DNA of 64,000 nt from Pegoplata infirma (taxonomy: Eukaryota > Arthropoda > Insecta > Diptera > Anthomyiidae): positions 79,535,337 through 79,599,336 of the forward strand of contig OY992540.1 of assembly GCA_963921195.1 (NCBI GenBank), read 5' to 3'. Below, piece after piece: positions 31,707 through 42,593 of this stretch. Position 1 is the first letter of the stretch, and each line of letters begins with the position of its first letter. The notes under the pieces were generated by a model that worked only from the letters and a program-made list of their open reading frames with translations, was not told the DNA's origin and did no database searches. A program made the translations under genes and the position numbers.

Positions 31707-32437
31707 TAGTGGAATAAGGTGCTATGTTACAATTTCTACTAGGAATTTCAATACATTTTCCAAGTAGTTTTCTGTTTTTTGTGTTATTTTTTAAAAATTA
31801 AAATTTGGCATGATGAATTCTGCAAAATTTAGACGGGGTCCAGCAATACTCATTTTTATATAAGAATAATAAAAGGTAGTTAATTTAACGAAAAACAAGT
31901 GGTTTATGGTTTACTTTGAACAGATTTTCGCGTAATGGGTTAAAAAATATTTGCGCAATTTATAATATAAGTTACCAACCATTCAATTTTATAGTTTTAA
32001 CTCAAAAATTGGATAGATTATCTCAATCCGCCCTCAGTATTTCGTAAAACAATATTGTGTTTTTGTATGGATATAGCACCTTTTTCCATATTCACACTTT
32101 AACTATAGATAGATTTGATATGAAAGCGTTTTTTGCCAAACCAATGGGCACATGTTAAAGCCTTGGATGTTTTTTACACGTTAACCATCTCACATGCAAG
32201 AATTTTGATATACCACCTTTAGTTTAACTGCAAAATACATGTTAGTTTTCTGGGGAAAAATATAAAATATTTCCAAAAATCGTTAAAATTGAACTTTTAA
32301 GGTCAATTTTATGACAGGAAACGATCAAGTTTTTAACAAATTTGTTTGAAAATAGATCGAACTATTGAAGGGAGATACGATTTTGCAAAAAAACGCGATT
32401 TTCAAAAATTGGATTTTAGCACCTTCTTCCACACACA
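31707..32437. mobile_element. TIR-bounded insert between the two 21-bp arrays
   Basis: The left end TAGTGGAATAAGGTGCTA and right end TAGCACCTTCTTCCACAC are inverted repeats. An additional inverted ATAGCACCTTTTTCC occurs at about 32065. The minisatellite abuts both sides, so it is either an insertion or a unique core carried by a composite element. No coding frame. Confidence 0.55.
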
Positions 32438-32439
32438 CA

Positions 32440-33188
32440 TTCATTTGGACAATTTTAAAATACATTTGGAAAATTGTAAACTACATTTGGACAATTTTAA
32501 AATACATATGGACAATTTTAAAATACATTTCGAAAAAATTAAACTACATTTGGAAAATTTTAAAATACATTTGGACAATTTTAAAAAACATTTGGACAAT
32601 TTTAAAATACATTTGGACAATTTTAAACTACATTTGGACAATTTTTAAATACATTTGGACAAATTTGAAAATACATTTGGACAATTTTAAATTACATTTG
32701 GACAATTTTAAAATACATTTGGAAATTTTTAAAATACATTTGGAAAATTTTAAACTACATTTGGAAATTTTTAAAATACATACGGAAAATTTTAAAATAC
32801 ATTTGGAAAATTTTAAACTACATTTGGACAATTTTAAAATACATTTGGACAATTTTAAAATACTTTTGGAAAAATTTAAAATACATTTCGACAATTTTAA
32901 ACTACATTTGGACAATTTTAAAATATATTTGGACAATTTTAAAATACATTTGGAAAATTTTAAAATGCATTTGAACACTTTTAAAATACATTTGGACAAT
33001 TTTAATATGCATTTGGAAACTTTTAAAATTCATTTGGACAATTTTAAAATACATTTGGACAATTTGAAAATACATTTGGACAATTTTAAAATTCATTTGG
33101 ACAATTTTAAAATACATTTGGACAATTTTAAAATACATTTGGACAATTTTAAAATACATTTGGAAAGTTTTAAAATACAATTTTAAAT
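32440..33188 (+). repeat. 21-bp minisatellite array 2, duplicate of array 1
   Basis: About 35 units. The order of variant units parallels that of 30990-31700 (for example TTGTAAACTACA, then CATATGG, then the AAAAAATTAAACT unit, then AAAAAACATTTGG), so the arrays arose by block duplication and not independent expansion. It ends TTTTAAATGGTGTAGAAGAACG, the same junction as the other two loci. Confidence 0.9.
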
Positions 33189-34373
33189 GGTGTAGAAGAA
33201 CGAAAAGCAGACATGATCAAAATGATTCTTCCACGAACTGTTGAACTAAAACAACAAATGAGCGATTAAACTATATAAACGAACTAGGTCTTTTACCTGA
33301 AATGAACGGAAATGAGCGCTCACTCAATTGAACGATAAACCACAAGTCTAATAATGATTGCAGAAAGTAAAAAATTGTATTGTATGATCATCCCGTGAAA
33401 TAAAATTTTGACAAAAATACTTTTTAGAAAGTTTCGATTCCAAGACGGTAAAAAGTGTACTTTGGTACTTTTTCAGTCTCCTAAAAAAATGGATATTAAA
33501 AACTTGATATTTGAAATCTTGGATCATTCAACGGAAAAAATCCAACAAAAGCACTCTGACAAAAAAAAAGGTTTTTCAAAATGTTGATGGCAAAATTGGT
33601 ACTTTTTTACAACTATTGAACGCTCCAGAATCTCAAAATTTGACTTGTAAGATCCTCTTATTAGAGCAGCAAAGAGAAATTCTAGTTTTTAAGCATTTTT
33701 GCAAAAAAAAACGCATTTTCTCAAAATAAACAATTTCAATTAAAAAGGCCACCAAAAAAAACTTGCCCTATTCATCAACATAAACTAAACACGCGACTAA
33801 AATGTGTTAAATATCAGACACATCTATTTGAATGCATTTATAATCTATTGAAGCACTAGCATATTAAACATAAATATTGACTACTTTACTTTAAATATGC
33901 AAAATATTTGAAAACAAAAATAAAAAAAAAACGTGTTAAATGTGTTAAATTAATAATAGCAACATTCTATTGGAATGACTGCTCTCGTACAACAAGTCAC
34001 AAATAATCATGAAATGATAAACGGATTCCATTCACTTGCCTCGAACTCTAAGCCAGCCAGCCAGTTAATAGTGTGTTATTGGCTGAACAATTTTACACTG
34101 AAAAAAATAATAAATAAATGAAGTAGGTAAAGATTTTGCATAAATTACATAAGTTGTGGCAATAAAAAATTGGGTAACTTGTGCAAAAATATTAAGTCGA
34201 TTATGTTTTACACACAAATTTGGGCAAACAGCAAAATAAATATTAAGAAAATCCTGTCTTTTTACGCTGGTTATTTTTTGGATAATCTACAAAAATAGTC
34301 AAAAACTAAATTTTTTTGTAAAACTAATGTTTATTTATTAAAAACAAAATGATGGATAATTTTTTTAATAAAG
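33189..34373. other. AT-rich non-coding sequence with a GGTACTTTGGTACTTTT repeat fragment
   Basis: 33440-33540 (AAAAAGTGTACTTTGGTACTTTTTCAGTCTCC and AATCTTGGATCATT) matches the 48.95-50.19 kb tandem family on the opposite strand. The rest holds nothing recognised. Confidence 0.5.
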
Positions 34374-34660
34374 TCTGATTAATTTTTACTAAAAAAATAT
34401 TTTTTTTATTCGAGGTAATTTTATTGACGAATTACACCATGATATTATCATAGAACAATTTTAAAGAAAATTATTTTTCTGTTTCAAATTTATGTTGGTT
34501 ATTTTTTGCACGACTTAATCGAGCTAAGTAATGCAAAAAAAAAAATAAATTTAAAACAGAAAAATCATTTTCTTGAAAATTATTCTATGAGAATATCATA
34601 GTGTAATTAGTAAAGAAAAATGACCCCGAGCTAGATTAAACCTACTCAAAATATTTTTTT
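34374..34660. mobile_element. Short foldback element (copy 3)
   Basis: The arms ATGATATTATCATAGAACAATTTT...TTTCTGTTTCAAATTTATG and AAATTTAAAACAGAAAAATCATTTTCTTGAAAATTATTCTATGAGAATATCAT pair around a centre near 34525. It shares these arms and GACCCCGAGCTAGA with copies 1, 2 and 4. Confidence 0.7.
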
Positions 34661-35379
34661 TTTTTTGAAAAACTTTTTTTTTTTTTTGAGTGTATTTAAC
34701 CATATGTTGATTTATTTTGGATTTTGTTGTAAATTTACATACCAGTGCAAAAAAATAAAATTTTTTTTGAGGCTATATTAGTGAACGAAATCCATCTAAA
34801 ATGTAAGGCACTCTTATAAGTTCGAGTGCGAGTGCATTGAATGTTGTCAATAGTAAACAGCTTTTTCTTTGTTGAATGACTTTAATTGATTGATTTTCAA
34901 CCAAGTTGCAGACCAATAAAAATGTATGAACAACATAGAAGAACATAAAATAGTAGTTATTTATAACAACGACAACATCGACAAAAAAACACAAACCGTC
35001 ATAAAAATCAGCAATTGTTGTAAGTATGATGAAAATTTTGTTTTCAGCAAAAGTTGTAGTTTTGTTTTATTTATTCAAAAAAACATTTATTGGTAGAATA
35101 TTTTTTTTGTTTGTAACCACAAACGTCAACACATGGAATCAATGGAAAAATTTAAAAAGGGATCTCACAGTTTCAAGAATTTTGTCTTAAGATTTATTTT
35201 TAGACAAAATATTTGAACTTGTATGACATTCAAGAATTAATGAAAATTTTGTTAAGCATTATTATTCTCAATAAAAAAAATTTATGCTATCAGAAATATT
35301 TAAATTTATGTGTTATAGTTTTAGAAAACACCCACATAAAATGGTAAAAAAATCTTTTGTAAACAAAAATATTTTTTAT
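34661..35379. other. AT-rich non-coding sequence
   Basis: No supported gene or repeat. Confidence 0.45.
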
Positions 35380-35845
35380 AAGGGTTCAAGTTGAAAAAAT
35401 GCAGAAGAAAAATTGAATTTCTAAAAATTATAGACATTTCTGGTATTCCCATACCGGTTTCAAACACCCCAGTTAGTGTCATCATCAGTAGGATTTTAAA
35501 TGTCGGTTTGTCTTGTTAATGAAAACTGTTTTTTATATATGTGAATATTTATAGTTTCTACAGAATAAATTTTGACAGTTTCCAACATTACAATTCTATT
35601 TCTAGCAATCTCAACCTCACTTCATACTTTCTTTCAACTTTTTGGTCTCTTACATTATTTCGCAAGGGTTACCAACATGATCTGAAATTGCAGACACAAA
35701 TGACAAATGACGTGCCTAATGGCGACATATTTTGTCAGTAATTTTATTTGATTTTTTCTGTAAGTACAGATCGATCACGGGCTCTAATTATATTTGTTAT
35801 AAGGGTTCAAGTTGAAAAAATGCAGAAGAAAATTTAAAAATAACT
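35380..35845 (+). repeat. Dispersed repeat pair, copy 2 (partner 22480-22985)
   Basis: The same ordered landmarks as at 22480-22985. Its opening segment (CACGGGCTCTAATTATATTTGTTATAAGGGTTCAAG...GCAGAAG) is repeated again at 35770-35845, so this copy is followed by a partial direct repeat of its own start. Confidence 0.7.
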
Positions 35846-35888
35846 TTACGAAAACTGAAAACTAAGTGCTAGATTTTTAAAATGATTT

Positions 35889-36358
35889 TATTTTTCAAAT
35901 TCTAATTAATTTTTATTAAAAAAAAATATTGTTTAAAAATATTACATATTGAGTAGGTTTATTCAAGCTCGAGGTCATTATTGCCTTAACTAATTAAAAC
36001 TATGCTATTCTCATAAAATAATTTTTAATAAAATTACTTTTCTATTTTAAATTTATTTGTGTTGGTCATTTTTGCAAGACTTAGTCGACACGTGTTTTTA
36101 TATTTGCTAAATAGTCTTGACAATGGAATCTAACAAATTCCAAAACACGTGTTGACCAAGTCCTGCAAAAATTACCAACTTTAATAAATTTAAAACAGAA
36201 AAATAATTTTCTTGAAAATTATTCTATGCAATTTTCATAGTAATAATAAGTAAAGGAAATAATGACCTCGAGCTAGAATAAACATACTCAAAATATAATA
36301 TTTTGAAGGTTGTATACAAAAATTTTTATTTATTAATAAAAATTATTGAGAATTTGAG
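35889..36358. mobile_element. Short foldback element (copy 4)
   Basis: The ends are TTCTAATTAATTTTTATTAA and TTAATAAAAATTATTGAGAA. The arms (GGTTTATTCAAGCTCGAGGTCATTATT and its complement, GACACGTGTTTT against AAAACACGTGTTG) pair around 36120. This copy keeps both outer 45-base ends, unlike the left ends of copies 1 and 2. Confidence 0.75.
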
Positions 36359-37100
36359 TAAATAAAAAACTTTTTTACATCTTATTTAATTTTTTTAAAA
36401 ACTTCAATTAGCAAACCGTCCGCCCTGTTTTGTGGGCGTCTCATATAAAGTAATACAAGTGTTTAACATTACGTAACTGTCATAATAAATTAACCTTTAA
36501 ACTTCTTTTTGTAAGGGTTAGGGTGTTCCCCTTAAAAATCTTCTCAAAATGGTTTTTAAATTTCGTTAAATTTAAAATGGAAATGTAAAATTTTCTACTG
36601 TCAGGATCCTGTTTAATTAAATTTCTTTCATACAGGGTTTTGAAAATTCAGAAGCTCTAATTTCATATGGTTTTCATAAAAACGAAAAGAAACACTTACC
36701 AAATATTGAGAAATATATTTTCTCCATATTAACGCATTTGCTTTAAAGAGTGCAAAAATAAAAATGCCATTTTGGGGTACATACCTGAAAAGAGAACAAG
36801 AAAAAAATTGACATTAGATTAATTTGCAATAAAATTTATACAAAAATTCAAATAAGTACAAACAGAGAAAAACATTTTTGGAACATGATTGCAGCATTGC
36901 CCATAATGAAGGGGTAACATTGCGATTAAAAATTTGAAGGATAATCCGAAAAATGAATCGCTAAGATTAGATCAGTTTTAATAATAATAATAATAAAAAT
37001 ACAATTTATTTTGTCGGATGAAATTGTATCCGTTCGAGTAAAACTAATCTAATCTTAGCAATTCATTTTTCGAATTAGTGGTGGTCTTCAAATCTTGCAT
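36359..37100. other. Non-coding sequence
   Basis: It contains an (AAT)n-like run near 36980 and an inverted pair AATCGCTAAGATTAGAT (about 36957) / CTAATCTTAGCAATTCATTTTTCG (about 37048), a possible small MITE. Nothing else recognised. Confidence 0.5.
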
Positions 37101-37110
37101 CAGTACTGAT

Positions 37111-37992
37111 TAGGGTGGTTCTTAAAAAAAAAAAAATTTTGGATTTTTGTACGGGACGCTCCCTCAGTTTATTAAGATTCATGAAAAAGTAATGCCAAAA
37201 TTTTTTCGAAATTTTCGAAAAGGTTCTTAAGGTCGCACCGGGCGCTTGAAGTTCGGGACCTGGGACAAAAAAGACGTTTAAAAAAAAATCAAAATTAAAT
37301 CAAATTTTGCATTTTGGTCACTTTTGGCCGACGTTCAACATGGGTTAAAAGTCATGGACTGGTAAGATTTGAAAAAATGTGCAATAGTAATCGAATGGAA
37401 TAATATTCAATTGAGCTTTAGTTTTTTTACCCAAAATGTAGTTCAAAACAAAGAAAATAAACAATAATGGTTAAAAAAAGCGCATTTTCTTGAAAATCGC
37501 TAAAATTAAATCGCTACAAATGCTAAACGGAAAGAGCGGAAAATACACAAAATTAAACATTTATTCTCCTAGATGCATTTAATGAAATTTATCAATAAAA
37601 TTTGAAGATTTTTAAATTTAAGTGAATAAAATTTTGAAAACCACGAAATTGTGGATTTGGGAATGATCTCAGAAAAAGGACATTTTTTTGACCTTACGTA
37701 GCGAAGGGTTAAATATGTCCAATAAATCTATAAATTTTAAATTAAATACTTAGTGTCAATTATTAAATAAAACCGTTTTCATAATGATTAATTTAATTTT
37801 TTTTTTATATAATTTTTTTTTTTTTTTTTAAACGTATTTTTTGTCCCAGGTCCCGAACTTCAAGCGTTCGGTGCAACCTTAAGAACCTTTTCGAAAATTT
37901 CGAAAAAATGTTGGCATTACTTTTTCATGAATCTTAATAAACTGAGGGGGCGTCCCGTACAAAAATCCAACATTTTTTTTTAAGAACCACCC
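37111..37992. mobile_element. TAGGGTGGTTCTTA element with ~170-bp TIRs and 10-bp flanking repeat
   Basis: The left arm from TAGGGTGGTTCTTA through GGGACGCTCCCTCAGTTTATTAAG, CCGGGCGCTTGAAGTTCGGGACC to AAAGACGTTT is the reverse complement of the right arm 37825-37992. A perfect 10-bp repeat, CAGTACTGAT, flanks it at 37101-37110 and 37993-38002. The centre is non-coding. Confidence 0.8.
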
Positions 37993-38002
37993 CAGTACTG
38001 AT

Positions 38003-39665
38003 CTTACTGGGATCAGTACTGATCTTTTAAATCTGGAATCAGATGTGATATATAAGAATATTTATAAACATATCGCTATTTGTAATTTGGCAAAAATTGT
38101 GTTTTTTTCCACCGTCAACAAATTTAAAAAAAAGAGAGTTAAAGACAAACATTCATTTAAAAACCAAATCCGATCATTTAAACCCGTGGCGCTCTTAGAT
38201 CAAGGTTTTGGTTTTTTAGAAAATTTTCACCAAAAACTATAAATTTTGATCGAAGCGCGCCATAGATTCAAATGGTCTGATTTGTCTCAAATTAAGTTTA
38301 AATGAAATGGCGAATTCTCAAAACCGCTCGAACGATTTTAGATTTTTTTTTTATATTTGTATTCAGCATACCAATGAAAAAAAAAAATTTTCGAAAAATC
38401 CAAAATGAATTAACTCCCAACAAAAATTGTGTCCACTTGCAATTTTAACCCACGGCGCTCGGCTGTCACAGTTTTGAATTTTTGAAAAATTTTAAAAAAT
38501 AAAATTAAAAAAAAATATATGTGCTCTATTCTCGAATACGATTTCACCATTCACCTAATTTTTAAAAATTTGATATTCATTCGAATTTTAAGACTTTTAA
38601 ATTTTTTCTTGTAATTATTAAAGATATTAATTTTTAATTGTTACAAGAAAAAAAATTAAATCTTAAAATTTGAAAGAATATCAAATTTTTAAAAATTAGG
38701 TGAATGGTGGAATCGTATTCGAGAATCGAGCACGATTGGTTTTCGAGATATCGCCATTTCAAATTTAAAAAAAAATAATTTTTTTTTCTACGTTCAAGAA
38801 ATTTTTTAAAAAAAGTCTCAAAATTTCTTTGCGTTGACAATCTTTTATTTAAACTTAATTTGACCCAAATTCAAATTTGACCCATCGATCAAAGTTTCGG
38901 CTTTTTAGAAACTTTTCACCAAAAACTCTAAACTTTGAACGAAGGGCGCCATGGGTTAAAATGATCGGGTTTGGCTCAAATTAGGCTTAAATGAAAGATT
39001 GTATCAAGCTCTATAAAAGGGTTAAATTAAAGAAATTTTGAGATTTTTTTAAAAATCTCAAAAAACCGCTTGAGCGATTTTATAAATTTTTTGATATTCG
39101 TATTCAGCATGCTAAAATTAATAAAAATAATGTATCGCAAGATATTTTTTTATTTTCTCATTTTCAAAAATCCAAAATATTGGTGGACATTTTCCAAAAG
39201 TCCAAAACTTTAATCGAAGGTGCCACGGGTTAAAACGATCGAATTTGGCTCAAATTTATTTTAAATGAAAGATTGTCTAAAGCTCTACAAAAGTGTCAAC
39301 GGAATGAAATTTTGAGACTTTTTTTAAAAAAATTCTTGTACGTAGGAATAAACCGCCATTTTTTGCAAATTTCAAATAGCGATGTCTAGAAAACTGTTAG
39401 ACCGATGAAATGATGAATGAAATTTTGAGACGTTTTTTTAAAAAAATTCTTGAACGTAGGGAAAAAACCGCCATTTTTTGCAAAATTCAAATAGCGATAT
39501 CTCGAAAACTGTTCGACCAATTTTAATTTTTTTTATACTCGTGCTGAGCGCACCAAAATTTACAAATACGTTGTGTCGAATAATAATTTTTTTTTTTTTT
39601 TAATTTTTCAGAAATCCAAAACTTTGCCCGCCGGGCGCCACGGGTTAATTTAATCCGATTGGCCT
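38003..39665. repeat. Degenerate repeat family, copy 2 (partner 24840-25740), tandem and inverted units
   Basis: A module containing GAAGGGCGCCATGGGTTAAA-TGATCGG, TTTGGCTCAAATT, AAATGAAAGATTGT and TTTTGAGA-TTTTTTTAAAAA recurs at about 38940, 39218 and 39410-39615, with inverted versions at 38150-38300 and 38690-38880. It is about 300 bases per module. No coding frame. Confidence 0.65.
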
Positions 39666-39689
39666 AAAATTGGTATAAGAATACACATA

Positions 39690-40267
39690 AGAATAAAACA
39701 AGTAAAAAGTTAAATTCGGCCTTGCCGAATGTAGTGATACCCTCCCCAATTTCAAAAAGATTATTGCAAAAAAGTAAATTACTTTTGAAAAAAAATTTTT
39801 TTTTTTTGAAAAACAATTTCCGCGAAAACAAAATTTTGGTAAAAAAAAATCCGCGATTTTTTCTTTTTTGTCCAAAAATATATTCGTACTTGTTTAAATA
39901 CCATTTGGTGTTCACATATGTTAACCAGCAGCCGAATTAAAGCATTTTGTTTTAGGTTATGATGAATATACTAAAATTTTTGCGGTGTCCTTACATTTTC
40001 GTTCATAACTTTTGAACCGCTGAACCGATATTGCTCAAATGCAATACCAAACTTCTCGGGAGAACTTCCTATAAATATGCTAAGTTTCAGTCATCTCTGT
40101 GTAATATTTTGACCGTGGTCACCATTTCCACAGACAGATGGACATCGCTAGAATATCTTAAAATCGATCGGGGATCATGAATATATATACTTTATGGGGT
40201 CCCAGACCGATATTTCGATGAGTTACAAACAGAATGACCTCTATCACTAAGTGGAGGGTATAAAAAT
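39690..40267 (-). mobile_element. Helentron-like element (subfamily 2), near complete, minus strand
   Basis: On the minus strand it runs from TATACCCTCCACTTAGTGATAGAGG at 40262 through the CCCATAAAGTATATATATTCATGATCCCCGATCGATT block and GCATTTGAGCAATATCGGTTCAGCGG. It ends with GGAGGGTATCACTACATTCGGCAAGGCCGAATTTAAC at about 39712 and final ACTTGTTTT. It is a useful reference copy for subfamily 2 because it lacks nested inserts. Confidence 0.8.
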
Positions 40268-40299
40268 GACCGGACTTTGAAAATCAGAGAAAAAGTTTT

Positions 40300-40480
40300 T
40301 TTTTGCCATACAGAAAAATGCCAGTCTAATGTACTACTTCAGGGGCCCCTGGTGGTGCTTCTATTATATATGTGGGGTCCAGCGTCCAAAATTAAGCTCA
40401 AAATAAAGTTAGCTAAAACCGGCATGAATTTCGCTGCAAGCGGTCCAGTACTTACTTTGGCGAATTATTAAAAAAATTAT
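40300..40480 (+). repeat. Dispersed repeat pair (partner 47945-48095)
   Basis: GGGGCCCCTGGTGGTGCTTCTATTATATATGTGGGGTCCAGCGTCCAAAATTAAGCTC corresponds to GGGGCCTTGGAGGTGCCTTTATTGGACATGTGGGGTCAACCGTCCAAACTTAAGCTC. The match extends to CCAGTACTTACTTTGGCGAATTA. Confidence 0.7.
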
Positions 40481-40711
40481 TAAAAATAAAATAATGTGTG
40501 TACGGTTGCGTATGATTGTTATTTAATAGCAATTACAAAATTAAGTATATGCCTCTTATACTGTTTTCAAGTAATTATAATTATAATAATAGCTCACCAA
40601 CTTAAAATTAGTGTTAAAAGTCTTGAGGGTTTTGTTATGGAAAATTTCAACTTTCATTTGCTTTTGTTTTCATCTCATTTCGATTTTGGTTGTTGCACTG
40701 TGTAATTTATG

Positions 40712-41030
40712 GCACATGGTCACAGACTAATACAGACTCGACATAAGTGACAGGTGTCAAAAAAGTAGTTTTGAACCATATGGTTAATATTTTCAAATTA
40801 TTCTACGAATTAGGTTAGAAAGAGAAAACTGATATGACGCGCCATAAGAAAAGTGGATGCCAGATCGGTTTTTGTTGTCTCACTCACTCCTAAGTCGTAG
40901 AAAGTGTTGCCATGTTAGCGTAAAACGGACTAAAAACCGCTGTGTTTTGTCCTAAAATCGCTTAGTTTTTCCCCATTTTTTCTTGTAAAACTCTACTGTC
41001 GAGTCTGTATTTAGTCTGTGACATGGTGCT
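40712..41030. mobile_element. MITE with ~32-bp terminal inverted repeats
   Basis: GGCACATGGTCACAGACTAATACAGACTCGACA on the left mirrors TGTCGAGTCTGTATTTAGTCTGTGACATGGTGCT on the right. It is 319 bases long and non-coding. A target duplication is not clear. Confidence 0.75.
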
Positions 41031-41497
41031 AAACTAAGATGCCCCTTACTATACGTTTTGTTTATTTTGTTTTTTGTCTTCGAGTCAAGCATATTAACAT
41101 AACAAGCGCATGTTTGGACCGTTACAAGCGTTAAACCATTTTGTTATAATTTTATGTACGTTTTGTGTTTTTTGTTTTTTGCTCTCCTGTATTTTTTGTT
41201 TGTTCATTTTCAATTCACATTGTATGGTGTTATATGCACTCGCATTTGTATATTGTTGTATATTGAATCGTATTGTAATGTAATGTTACCGCAGAGTGTC
41301 GCGTCTGAATATGTTAAAAATTTGCAAGGTGCGGCTCCATCAACTTCATACTACTCTACCGTTCATTCGTTTATAACGTTTGCATTAAAGTTGCAATTTA
41401 CACGAAAAAAAAAATGCACAAAAATTATTTCAACTGTTTTAGTATGTTCGTACACCATTTGTATTTATGCATCCATCTAACCATTAATATTTTACAT
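41031..41497. other. Non-coding sequence
   Basis: A 108-codon plus-strand frame (41154-41480) has no recognisable domain or codon structure, and starts in T-rich sequence. I do not support it as a gene. Confidence 0.4.
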
Positions 41498-41899
41498 TAG
41501 GGTGGAGAGATTTTTGCTTTTTTTGATTTGCGATAGCGTCGGGGTCAAAACTGTGAAAGACGGTGTATATAAGATTAATATTGCATTTAAGCGATATCGG
41601 TTAAGTGTTTCAAAAGTTATAAACGAAAATGTAACCTAAAAATACAAAATGCTTTAATTTGGCTGCTGGTTGACTCATATAAGCAGAATTGGATACCGAA
41701 TGGTATTTAAACAATTACAAACATATTTTATAACAAAAAAAAAAAATCGCGAAATATTTTTTACCAAAATTTTATTTTAAAAATTTTTTTTCTTTGCTAA
41801 TTTTTGTTCATTGTGAACGGTATCAATGCCTAAAAAGGCAGCGATTCCGACCCGTCACTGTTGAAAATTGACAAAAAAAAGAAAAATCGCTCTACCCTA
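41498..41899. mobile_element. TAGGGTGGAG-ended MITE carrying a Helentron-like fragment
   Basis: The ends TAGGGTGGAGAGATTTTTGC and the inverse AGAAAAATCGCTCTACCCTA form a TIR of about 20-30 bases. Between about 41570 and 41850 lies subfamily-2 Helentron sequence (AAGCGATATCGGTTAAG, GCTGCTGGTTGACTCATA, CATTGTGAACGGTATCAATG), either captured or inserted. Confidence 0.65.
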
Positions 41900-42364
41900 T
41901 TGTATATTTATACACTCATTCAATCGTATGGCTTAAAAGTGCATATGGTTGAAGTGTTTTATGATTTGTTACTTAGTTTTTATATTTATTTTTGCTTTGC
42001 CAGACTATAAAAAAGTGTATTTTCCATTCATTTATTGTAATTAGTTTTTAGTTTTTTAAGTTTTTTTATTATTTGATTTCAAATGTGTAAATTAAATATT
42101 TTTTTAAAAGTGTCGTGCACTAAAAGCAACTTTTTATCTTAATATCCGTCTGTAATACCTAGATTATTAATGTATTATTTTAACTATTGTTCTCAATTTT
42201 ATTTTTAAATTGTTAAACTACATAAATGATGAAATTTTTTAAGCGATAAAGATAAATCTTGCATAAGCAATTACAAAGTCGATAACAAGGTGGCTCCTAT
42301 TATTTGATATTTTCTTCTTATTCTAGAAAACTTTTTTTTTTAAAGTGGAATTTTTTTGAAAAAA
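41900..42364. other. AT-rich non-coding sequence
   Basis: Nothing recognised. Confidence 0.45.
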
Positions 42365-42590
42365 AAAAAAAAATGGTAAAAAAGTAAAATTCAACCTTGT
42401 CGCATGTATGGATACCCTCCACAATGTAAAAAAGTTTTTTAAATTTTTTTTTTTTTTTTTTTTAACAATTTAAAAAAAATAAAAAAAAAATTGTGAAAAA
42501 AATTCGGCGGAAAAAATTTTTATTTGGTAAAATAAGAAAATTTGGGCAAAAAAATTTTTGGGTGAAAAATTAGTAAAAGAAATCAAATAA
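42365..42590 (-). mobile_element. Helentron-like subfamily 2, short 3' fragment
   Basis: It reads, on the minus strand, GTGGAGGGTATCCATACATGCGACAAGGTTGAATTTTAC, a decayed subfamily-2 terminus, followed by A/T-rich internal sequence. Confidence 0.6.
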
Positions 42591-42593
42591 AAC

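Noticed and set aside
32365..33186. 273-codon frame with HLDNFKI repeats
   Set aside because: A 21-bp minisatellite with no stop in several frames; overlapping open frames occur on both strands and shift frame inside the array.
41154..41480. 108-codon plus-strand frame as a gene
   Set aside because: No recognisable domain and T-rich opening; it ends where the TAGGGTGGAG MITE begins. Could be chance.
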